Of a DNA stretch of 64,000 nucleotides, positions 1 to 9,444 are shown one piece after another (positions within the stretch are counted from its first letter, which is position 1; each line of letters opens with the position of its first letter). Source of the stretch: Ptiloglossa arizonensis (Eukaryota; Arthropoda; Insecta; Hymenoptera; Colletidae); NCBI RefSeq assembly GCF_051014685.1, contig NW_027478785.1, forward strand, positions 124,001-188,000. The letters run 5' to 3'. A model generated the notes under the pieces. The model ran no database searches. It was not told the origin of the DNA and worked only from the letters and a program-made list of their open reading frames with translations. The translations under genes were made by a program, and so were the position numbers.

Positions 1-910
1 TCTCAACCATTTCTTGGCTTCAAACTCCCATATCTCGCGAACGGATTGACCTAACTCAAAAATTCCTGTTGCGTCTGAAAGTAGAAACTCGCCCGGTTAC
101 AACGGTATGTGTATTTTTTCCCTAGGCCATTCTGGTGAAGCGTTTGGAGAAGCAGAAGTGCGAAAAATTTGTTGCATTCTCAACCATTTCTTAGCTTCAA
201 ACTCCCATATCTCGCGAACGGATTAACGTAACCCAAAAATTCCAGTTGCGTCTGAAAGTAGAAACTCGCCCGATTACAACGGTATGTGTATTTTTTCCCT
301 AGGCCATTCTGGATAAGCGTTTGGAGCAGCAGAATTGCGAAAAATTTTTTGCCTTCTCAACCATTTCTTGTCTTCAAACTCCCATATCTCGCGAACGGAT
401 TGACCTAACCCAAAAATTCCTATTGCATCTGAAAGTAGAAACTCGCCCGATTACAACGGTATGTGTATTTTTTCCCTAGGCCATTCTGGTTAAGCGTTTG
501 GAGCAGCAGAGTTGCGAAAAATTTTTTGCCTTCTCAACCATTTCTTGGCTTCAAACTCCCATATCTCGCGAACGGATTGACCTAACCCAAAAATTCCTAT
601 TGCACCTGAAACTAGAAACTCGCCCGATTACAACGGTATGTGTATTTTTTCCCTAGGCCATTCTGGTTAAGCGTTTGGAGCAGCAGAAGTGCGAAAAGTT
701 TGTTGTCTTCTCAACCATTTCTGAGCTTCAAACTCTCATATCTCGCGAACGGATTGACCTAACCCAAAAATTCCTATTGCATCTGATAGTAGAAACTCGC
801 CCGATTACAACGGTATGTGTATTTTTTCCCTAGGCCATTCTGGTTAAGCGTTTGGAGCAGCAGAATTGCGAAAAATTTTTTGCCTTCTCAACCATTTCTT
901 GGCTTCAAAC

Positions 911-927
911 TCCCATATCTCGCGAAC
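911..927 (-). other. CENP-B-box-like motif in the reference monomer
   Basis: On the minus strand this reads GTTCGCGAGATATGGGA. The core required by mammalian CENP-B is NTTCGNNNNANNCGGGN. The site matches 8 of 9 fixed positions, with T for C at the first base of CGGG. It overlaps the most conserved part of the monomer, so nearly every one of the roughly 361 units has the same near-match. Whether any CENP-B-like protein exists in the host is unknown. Confidence 0.4.
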
Positions 928-989
928 GGATTGACCTAACCCAAAAATTCCTATTGCATCTGAAAGTAGAAACTCGCCCGATTACAACG

Positions 990-1010
990 GTATGTGTATT
1001 TTTTCCCTAG
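990..1010 (+). other. Splice-site-like GTATGT...TTTTTTCCCTAG in the reference monomer
   Basis: GTATGT is an excellent 5' splice site. The T/C run ending in CTAG followed by G is a good 3' splice site. Only 21 nt separate their ends, too short for an intron in most eukaryotes. Joining donor and acceptor of successive monomers would give about 198 nt. A CTAAC box resembling a branch point lies about 70 nt upstream of the AG. The in-frame TAG of the consensus is the acceptor itself. Many monomers destroy one element, for example ACGCTATG for ACGGTATG or CCCTACG for CCCTAGG. Function is unproven. Confidence 0.25.
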
Positions 1011-1913
1011 GCCATTCTGGTTAAGCGTTTGGAGCAGCAGAATTGCGAAAAATTTTTTGCCTTCTCAAGCATTTCTTGGCTTCAAACTCCCATATCTCGC
1101 GAACGGATTGACCTAACCCAAAAATTCCTATTGCATCTGAAAGTAGAAACTCGCCCGATTACAACGGTATGTGTATTTTTTGCCTAGGCCATTCTGGTTA
1201 AGCGTTTGGAGCAGCAGAGTTGCGAAAAATTTTTTGCCTTCTCAACCATTTCTTGGCTTCAAACTCCCATATCTCGCGAACGGATTGACCTAACCCAAAA
1301 ATTCCTATTGCACCTGAAACTAGAAACTCGCCCGATTACAACGGTATGTGTATTTTTTCCCTAGGCCATTCTGGTTAAGCGTTTGGAGCAGCAGAAGTGC
1401 GAAAAGTTTGTTGTCTTCTCAACCATTTCTTAGCTTCAAACTCCCATATCTCGCGAACGGATTGACGTAACCCAAAATTTCCTATTGCGCGTGAAAGTAG
1501 AAACTCGCCCGATTACAACGGTATGTGTATTTTTTCCCTAGGCCATTCTGGTTAAGCGTTTGGAGCAGCAGAATTGCGAAAAATTTTTTGCCTTCTCAAC
1601 CATTTCTTGGCTTCAAAGTCTCATATCTCGCGAACGGATTGACCTAACCCAAAAATTCCTATTGCACCTGATAGTAGAAACTCGCCCGATTACAACGGTA
1701 TGTGTATTTTTTCCCTAGGCCATTCTGGTTAAGCGTTTGGAGCAGCAGAGTTGCGAAAAATTTTTTGCCTTCTCAACCATTTCTTGTCTTCAAACTCCCA
1801 TATCTCGCGAACGGATTGACCTAACCCAAAAATTCCTGTTGCGTCTGAAAGTAGAAACTCGCCAGATTACAACGCTATGTGTATTTTTTCCCTAGGCCAT
1901 TCTGGTTAAGCGT

Positions 1914-2089
1914 TTGGAGCAGCAGAATTGCAAAAATTTTTTGCCTTCTCAACCATTTCTTAGCTTCAAACTCCCATATCTCGCGAACGGATTGACGTAA
2001 CCCAAAAATTCCTATGGCATCTGAAAGTAGAAACTCACCCGATTACAACGGTATGTGTATTTTTTCCCAAGGCCATTCTGGTTAAGCGT
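1914..2089 (+). repeat. 176-bp deletion-variant monomer (type copy)
   Basis: TTGCAAAAATTTTTTGCC replaces TTGCGAAAAATTTTTTGCC: one G is lost at the edge of the A/T tract. The same deletion is in 11 monomers, near 1931, 4938, 6176, 7060, 7767, 12899, 15200, 22280, 35380, 39627 and 43697. Most of the neighbouring sequence is shared, so they descend from one event. The 43697 copy has a further A-to-C change (AAACATTTTTT). Confidence 0.9.
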
Positions 2090-2266
2090 ATGGAGCAGCA
2101 GAAGTGCGAAAAATTTTTTTCCTTCTCAACCATTTCTTGGCTTCAAACTCCCATATCTCGCGGACGGATTGACCTAACCCAAAAATTCCTATTGCGTCTG
2201 AAAGTAGAAACTCGCCCGATTACAACGGTATGTGTATTTTTTCCCTAGGCCATTCTGGTTAAGCGT

Positions 2267-5200
2267 TTGGAGCAGCAGAATTGTGATAAATTTTTTGCCT
2301 TATCTACCATTTCTTGGCTTCAAACTCCCATATCTCGCGAACGGCTTGACCTAACCCAAAAATTCCTATTGCATCTGAAAGTAGAAACTCGCCCGATTAC
2401 AACGGTATGTGTATTTTCTCCCTAGGCCATTCTGGTTAAGCGTTTGGAGCAGCAGAATTGCGAAAAATTTTTTGCCTTCTCAACCATTTCTTGGCTTCAA
2501 ACTCCCATATCTCGCGAACAGATTGACCTAACCCAAAAATTCCTGTTGCGTCTGAAAGTAGAAACTCGCCCGATTACAACGCTATGTGTCTTTTTTCCCT
2601 ACGCCATTCTGGTTAAGCGTTTGGAGCAGCAGAATTGCGAAGAATTTGTTGTCTTCTCAACCATTTCTTAGCTTCAAACTCCCATATCTCGCGAACGGAT
2701 TGACCAAACCCAGAAGTTCCTGCTGCGTCTGAAAGTAGGAACTCGCCCGATTACAACGGTATGTGTATTTTTTCCCTACGCCATTCTGGTTAAGCGTTTG
2801 GAGCAGCAGAATTGCGAAAAATTTCTTGCCTTCTCAACCATTTCTTGGCTTCAAACTCCCATATCTCGCGAACGGATTGACCTAACCCAAAAATTCCTAT
2901 GGCATCTGAAAGTAGAAACTCACCCGATTACAACGGTATGTGTATTTTTTCCCAAGGCCATTCTGGTTAAGCGTATGGAGCAGCAGAAGTGCGAAAAATT
3001 TTTTTCCTTCTCAACCATTTCTTGGCTTCAAACTCCCATATCTCGCGAACGGATTGACCTAACCCAAAAATTCCTGTTGCATCTGAAAGTAGGAACTCGC
3101 CCGATTACAACGGTATGTGTATTTTATCCCTAGGCCGTTCTGGTTAAGCGTTTGGAGCAGCAGAAGTGCGAAGAATTTGTTGTCTTCTCAACCATTTCTT
3201 AGCTTCAAAGTCCCATATCTCGCGAACGGATTGACCTGACCCAAAAATTCCTATTGCATCTGAAAGTAGAAACTCGCCCGATTACAACGGTATGTGTATT
3301 TTTTCCCTAGGTCATTCTGGTTAAGCGTTTGGAGCAGCAGAATTGTGAAAAATTTTTTGCCTTCTCTACCATTTCTTGGCTTCAAACTCCCATATCTCGT
3401 GAACGGATTGACCTAACCCAAAAAATCCTATTGCATCTGAAAGTAGAAACTCGCCCGATTACAACAGTATGTGTATTTTTTCCCTAGGCCATTCTGATTA
3501 AGCGTTTGGAGCAGCAGAATTGCGAAAAATTTTTTGCCTTCTCAACCATTTCTTGTCTTCAAACTCTCATATCTCGCGGACGGATTGACCTAACCCAAAA
3601 ATTCCTATTGCGTCTGAAAGTAGAAACTCGCCCGATTACAACGGTATGTGTATTTTTTCCCTAGGCCATTCTGGTTAAGCGTTTGGAGCAGCAGAATTGT
3701 GATAAATTTTTTGCCTTATCTACCATTTCTTGGCTTCAAACTCCCATATCTCTCGAACGGCTTGACCTAACCCAAAAATTCCTATTGCATCTGAAAGTAG
3801 AAACTCGCCCGATTACAACGGTATGTGTATTTTCTCCCTAGGCCATTCTGGTTAAGCGTTTGGAGCAGCAGAAGTGCGAAGAATTTGTTGTCTTCTCAAC
3901 CATTTCTTAGCTTCAAACTCCCATATCTCGCGAACGGATTGACCAAACCCAGAAGTTCCTGCTGCGTCTGAAAGTAGGAACTCGCCCGATTACAACGATA
4001 TGCGTATTTTTTCCCTAGGGCATTCTGGTTAAGCGTATGGAGCAGCAGAAGTGCGACAAATTTTTTTCCTTCTCAACCATTTCTTGGCTTCAAACTCCCA
4101 TATCTCGCGAACGGATTGACCTAACCCAAAAATTCCTGTTGCATCTGAAAGTAGGAACTCGCCCGATTACAACGGTATGTGTATTTTATCCCTAGGCCGT
4201 TCTGGTTAAGCGTTTGGAGCAGCAGAATTGCGAAAAATTTTTTGCCTTCTCAACCATTTCTTGGCTTCAAACTCCCATATCTCGCGAACAGATTGACCTA
4301 ACCCAAAAATTCCTGTTGCGTCTGAAAGTAGAAACTCGCCCGATTACAACGCTATGTGTATTTTTTCCCTAGGCCATTCTGGTTAAGCGTTTGGAGCAGC
4401 AGAAGTGCGAAGAATTTGTTGTCTTCTCAACCATTTCTTAGCTTCAAACTCCCATATCTCGCGAACGGATTGACCAAACCCAGAAGTTCCTGCTGCGTCT
4501 GAAAGTAGGAACTCGCCCGATTACAACGATATGCGTATTTTTTCCCTAGGGCATTCTGGTTAAGCGTATGGAGCAGCAGAAGTGCGACAAATTTTTTGCC
4601 TTCTCAACCATTTCTTGGCTTCAAACTCCCATATTTCGCGAACGGATTGACCTAACCCAAAAATTCCTGTTGCATCTGAAAGTAGAAACTCGCCCGATTA
4701 CAACGGTATGTGTATTTTATCCCTAGGCCATTCTGGTTAAGCGTTTGGAGCAGCAGAATTGCGAAAAATTTTTTGCCTTCTGAACCATTTCTTGGCTTCA
4801 AACTCCCATATCTCGCGAACGGATTGACCTAACCCAAAAATTCCTGTTGCGTCTGAAAGTAGAAACTCGCCAGATTACAACGCTATGTGTATTTTTTCCC
4901 TAGGCCATTCTGGTTAAGCGTTTGGAGCAGCAGAATTGCAAAAATTTTTTGCCTTCTCAACCATTTCTTGGCTCCAAAGTCCCATATCTCGCGAACGGAT
5001 TGACATAACCCAAAAATTCCTGTTGCATCTGAAAGTAGAAACTCACCCGATTACAACGGTATGTGTATTTTTTCCCTAGGCCATTCTGGTTAAGCGTATG
5101 GAGCAGCAGAAGTGCGAAAAATTTTTTTCCTTCTCAACCATTTCTTGGCTTCAAACTCCCATATCTCGCGAACGGATTGACCTAACAAAAAAATTCCTGT

Positions 5201-5451
5201 TGCATCTGAAAGTAGGAACTCGCCCGATTACAACGGTATGTGTATTTTATCCCTAGGCCATTCTGGTTAAGCGTTTGGAGCAGCAGAATTGCGAAAAATT
5301 TTTTGCCTTCTCAACCATTTCTTGGCTTCAAACTCCCATATCTCGCGAACGGATTGACCTAACCCAAAAATTCCTGTTGCGTCTGAAAGTAGAAACTCGC
5401 CCGATTACAACGCTATGTGTATTTTTTCCCTAGGCCATACTGGTTAAGCGT
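2267..5451 (+). repeat. Module-rich block with 3-mer duplication
   Basis: This block opens with a monomer trio found throughout the window: D (TGTGATAAA, TTATCTACC, CGGCTTGACC, TTTTCTCCC), E (GAACAGATTG, ACGCTATG) and F (GAAGAATTTG, CCAGAAGTTCC, mostly GTAGGAACTC). Units at 3860-4213 recur at 4391-4744, 531 bp away, differing for instance by ATTTCGCG for ATCTCGCG. A one-base deletion lies near 4938. Confidence 0.8.
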
Positions 5452-8400
5452 TTGGAGCAGCAGAAGTGCGAAGAATTTGTTGTCTTCTCAACCATTTCTT
5501 AGCTTCAAAGTCCAATATCTCGCGAACGGATTGACCTGACCCAAAAATTCCTATTGCATCTGAAAGTAGAAACTCGCCCGATTACAACGGTATGTGTATT
5601 TTATCCCTAGGCCATTCTGGTTAAGCGTTTGGAGCAGCAGAATTGCGAAAAATTTTTTGCCTTCTCAACCATTTCTTGGCTTCAAACTCCCATATCTCGC
5701 GAACGGATTGACTTAACCCAAAAATTCCTATGGCATCTGAAAGTAGAAACTCACCCGATTACAACGGTATGTGTATTTTTTCCCAAGGCCATTCTGGTTA
5801 AGCGTATGGAGCAGCAGAAGTGCGAAAAATTTTTTTCCTTCTCAACCATTTCTTGGCTTCAAACTCCCATATCTCGCGAACGGATTGACCTAACCCAAAA
5901 ATTCCTGTTGCATCTGAAAGTAGGAACTCGCCCGATTACAACGGTATGTGTATTTTATCCCTTGGCCGTTCTGGTTAAGCGTTTGGAGCAGCAGAAGTGC
6001 GACAAATTTGTTGCCTTCTCAACCATTTCTTGGCTTCAAACTCCCATATCTCGCGAACGGATTGACCTAACCCAAAAATTCCTGTTGCGTCTGAAAGTAG
6101 AAACTCGCCAGATTACAACGCTATGTGTATTTTTTCCCTAGGCCATTCTGGTTAAGCGTTTGGAGCAGCAGAATTGCAAAAATTTTTTGCCTTCTCAACC
6201 ATTTCATGGCTCCAAAGTCCCATATCTCGCGAACGGATTGACCTAACCCAAAAAATCCTATTGCATCTGAAATTAGAAACTCGCCCGATTACAACAGTAT
6301 GCGTATTTTTTCCCGAGGCCATTCTGGTTAAGCGTATGGAGCAGCAGAAGTGCGAAAAATTTTTTTCCTTCTCAACCATTTCTTGGCTTCAAACTCCCAT
6401 ATCTCGCGAACGGATTGACCTAACCCAAAAATTCCTGTTGCATCTGAAAGTAGGAACTCGCCCGATTACAACGGTGTGTGTATTTTATCCCTAGGCCATT
6501 CTGGTTAAGCGTTTGGAGCAGCAGAATTGCGAAAAATTTTTTGCCTTCTCAACCATTTCTTGGCTTCAAACTCCCATATCTCGCGAACGGATTGACCTAA
6601 CCCAAAAATTCCTGTTGCGTCTGAAAGTAGAAACTCGCCCGATTACAACGCTATGTGTATTTTTTCCCTAGGCCATACTGGTTAAGCGTTTGGAGCAGCA
6701 GAAGTGCGAAGAATTTGTTGTCTTCTCAACCATTTCTTAGCTTCAAAGTCCAATATCTCGCGAACGGATTGACCTGACCCAAAAATTCCTATTGCATCTG
6801 AAAGTAGAAACTCGCCCGATTACAACGGTATGTGTATTTTATCCCTAGGCCATTCTGGTTAAGCGTTTGGAGCAGCAGAATTGCGAAAAATTTTTTGCCT
6901 TCTCAACCATTTCTTGGCTTCAAACTCCCATATCTCGCGAACGGATTGACCTAACCCAAAAATTCCTGTTGCGTCTGAAAGTAGAAACTCGCCAGATTAC
7001 AACGCTATGTGTATTTTTTCCCTAGGCCATTCTGGTTAAGCGTTTGGAGCAGCAGAATTGCAAAAATTTTTTGCCTTCTCAACCATTTCTTGGCTCCAAA
7101 GTCCCATATCTCGCGAACGGATTGACATAACCCAAAAATTCCTCTTGCGTCTGAAAGTAGAAACTCGCCCGATTACAACGGTATGTGTATTTTTTCCCTA
7201 CGCCATTCTGGTTAAGCGTTTGGAGCAGCAGAATTGCGAAAAATTTCTTGCCTTCTCAACCATTTCTTGGCTTCAAACTCCCATATCTCGCGAACGGATT
7301 GACCTAACCCAAAAATTCCTATGGCATCTGAAAGTAGAAACTCACCCGATTACAACGGTATGTGTATTTTTTCCCAAGGCCATTCTGGTTAAGCGTATGG
7401 AGCAGCAGAAGTGCGAAAAATTTTTTTCCTTCTCAACCATTTCTTGGCTTCAAACTCCCATATCTCGCGAACGGATTGACCTAACCCAAAAATTCCTGTT
7501 GCATCTGAAAGTAGGAACTCGCCCGATTACAACGGTATGTGTATTTTATCCCTAGGCCGTTCTGGTTAAGCGTTTGGAGCAGCAGAAGTGCGACAAATTT
7601 GTTGCCTTCTCAACCATTTCTTGGCTTCAAACTCCCATATCTCGCGAACGGATTGACCTAACCCAAAAATTCCTGTTGCGTCTGAAAGTAGAAACTCGCC
7701 AGATTACAACGCTATGTGTATTTTTTCCCTAGGCCATTCTGGTTAAGCGTTTGGAGCAGTAGAATTGCAAAAATTTTTTGCCTTCTCAACCATTTCATGG
7801 CTCCAAAGTCCCATATCTCGCGAACGGATTGACCTAACCCAAAAAATCCTATTGCATCTGAAATTAGAAACTCGCCCGATTACAACAGTATGCGTATTTT
7901 TTCCCGAGGCCATTCTGGTTAAGCGTATGGAGCAGCAGAAGTGCGAAAAATTTTTTTCCTTCTCAACCATTTCTTGGCTTCAAACTACCATATCTCGCGA
8001 ACGGATTGACCTAACCCAAAAATTCCTGTTGCATCTGAAAGTAGGAACTCGCCCGATTACAACGGTGTGTGTATTTTATCCCTAGGCCATTCTGGTTAAG
8101 CGTTTGGAGCAGCAGAATTGCGAAAAATTTTTTGCCTTCTCAACCATTTCTTGGCTTCAAACTCCCATATCTCGCGAACGGATTGACCTAACCCAAAAAT
8201 TCCTGTTGCGTCTGAAAGTAGAAACTCGCCCGATTACAACGCTATGTGTATTTTTTCCCTAGGCCATACTGGTTAAGCGTTTGGAGCAGCAGAAGTGCGA
8301 AGAATTTGTTGTCTTCTCAACCATTTCTTAGCTTCAAAGTCCCATATCTCGCGAACGGATTGACCTGACCCAAAAATTCCTATTGCATCTGAAAGTAGAA

Positions 8401-8457
8401 ACTCGCCCGATTACAACGGTATGTGTATTTTTTCCCTAGGTCATTCTGGTTAAGCGT
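5452..8457 (+). repeat. 7-mer/9-mer higher-order repeat
   Basis: The marker CATACTGG (for CATTCTGG) occurs at 5436, 6674 and 8265. The first spacing is 1238 bp (7 units, one deleted base). The second is 1591 bp (9 units, two deleted bases). The runs from 6152 and 7743 match over several hundred bases. The 9-mer looks like the 7-mer with two extra monomers (about 6867-7219), one of which carries the one-base deletion. Two copies contain the rare CAATATCTCG. Confidence 0.85.
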
Positions 8458-9444
8458 TTGGAGCAGCAGAATTGTGAAAAATTTTTTGCCTTCTCTACCA
8501 TTTCTTGGCTTCAAACTCCCATATCTCGCGAACGGATTGACCTAACCCAAAAAATCCTATTGCATCTGAAATTAGAAACTCGCCCGATTACAACAGTATG
8601 TGTATTTTTTCCCTAGGCCATTCTGATTAAGCGTTTGGAGCAGCAGAATTGCGAAAAATTTTTTGCCTTCTCAACCATTTCTTGTCTTCAAACTCCCATA
8701 TCTCGCGGACGGATTGACCTAACCCAAAAATTCCTATTGCGTCTGAAAGTAGAAACTCGCCCGATTACAACGGTATGTGTATTTTTTCCCTAGGCCATTC
8801 TGGTTAAGCGTTTGGAGCAGCAGAATTGTGATAAATTTTTTGCCTTATCTACCATTTCTTGGCTTCAAACTCCCATATCTCGCGAACGGCTTGACCTAAC
8901 CCAAAAATTCCTATTGCATCTGAAAGTAGAAACTCGCCCGATTACAACGGTATGTGTATTTTCTCCCTAGGCCATTCTGGTTAAGCGTTTGGAGCAGCAG
9001 AATTGCGAAAAATTTTTTGCCTTCTCAACCATTTCTTGGCTTCAAACTCCCATATCTCGCGAACAGATTGACCTAACCCAAAAATTCCTGTTGCGTCTGA
9101 AAGTAGAAACTCGCCCGATTACAACGCTATGTGTATTTTTTCCCTAGGCCATTCTGGTTAAGCGTTTGGAGCAGCAGAATTGCGAAGAATTTGTTGTCTT
9201 CTCAACCATTTCTTAGCTTCAAACTCCCATATCTCGCGAACGGATTGACCAAACCCAGAAGTTCCTGCTGCGTCTGAAAGTAGGGACTCGCCCGATTACA
9301 ACGATATGCGTATTTTTTCCCTAGGCCATTCTGGTTAAGCGTTTGGAGCAGCAGAATTGTGATAAATTTTTTGCCTTCTCTACCATTTCTTGGCTTCAAA
9401 CTCCCATATCTCGCGAACGGATTGACGTAACCCAAAGATTCCTG
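8458..9444 (+). repeat. Recurrent five-monomer module, well-preserved copy
   Basis: In order: a monomer with TTGTGAAAAA and TCTACC; one with TTGTCTTC and CGCGGACGG; then D, E and F monomers. The same order, complete or missing a member, occurs at many places, for example 3329, 10582, 17661, 22793, 32532, 33947, 45810 and 46515. The CGCGGACGG marker alone occurs about 15 times in the window. The module appears to be an old unit that was repeatedly copied and trimmed. Confidence 0.75.

Larger units (their letters stand above)
852..1028 (+). repeat. Representative consensus monomer
   Basis: This copy matches the majority base at every position I checked and serves as the reference, with unit position 1 at TTGGAG. 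It has 43 C and 31 G (41.8% GC). Landmarks: the AAAAATTTTTT tract at unit positions 20-30 inside a near-palindrome at 17-32; TCGCGA (an NruI site) at 69-74 inside the best conserved stretch, about 63-83; CTAAC at 85-89; a GTATGT box at 139-144; a T/C-rich run ending in CCTAGG (an AvrII site) at 155-160. The start point is arbitrary because the array is continuous. One NruI and one AvrII site per unit predict a 177-bp digestion ladder. Confidence 0.95.
1..2266 (+). repeat. Mixed monomers, some of 6-mer family type
   Basis: About 13 monomers without a strict higher-order period. Units at 498 and 675 (GAGTTG with CACCTGAAACTAG, then GAAGTGCGAAAAG) recur at 1206 and 1383, 708 bp or four units later. 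The unit at 1029 has TCAAGC and TTTGCCTAGG (TGCC at 1181), the markers of the 6-mer array at 24.6-30.2 kb. The first copy of the one-base-deleted variant lies near 1931. Confidence 0.8.

Noticed and set aside
905..930. RNA polymerase III B box on the minus strand (GTTCG)
   Set aside because: Only GTTCG agrees with GGTTCGANTCC; the rest differs and no A box lies at a suitable distance.
852..1028. Internal subrepeat (TTGCGAAAAATTTTTTGCC resembling CCCAAAAATTCCTATTGC; CCATTTCTTGG resembling CCATTCTGG)
   Set aside because: The similarities are short, at unequal spacing, and driven by A/T runs. They do not support an ancestral half-unit.
5629..6141. Open frame of 170 codons, and similar frames of 60-165 codons throughout on the plus strand
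   Set aside because: 177 is 59 x 3 and the consensus has one in-frame stop, so any variant of that stop (CCCGAGG, CCCAAGG, CCCTACG) lengthens the frame. Most start at TTG, one-base deletions break the frame freely, and TTAG variants add stops. The repeat explains them; no coding signal is visible.
6152..6379. Minus-strand open frames of 65-108 codons (also near 7743, 9202, 16457, 60100, 61591 and 61993)
   Set aside because: They are the reverse complement of the same monomer and recur wherever the same variants recur. There is no ribosome-binding, promoter or domain evidence.
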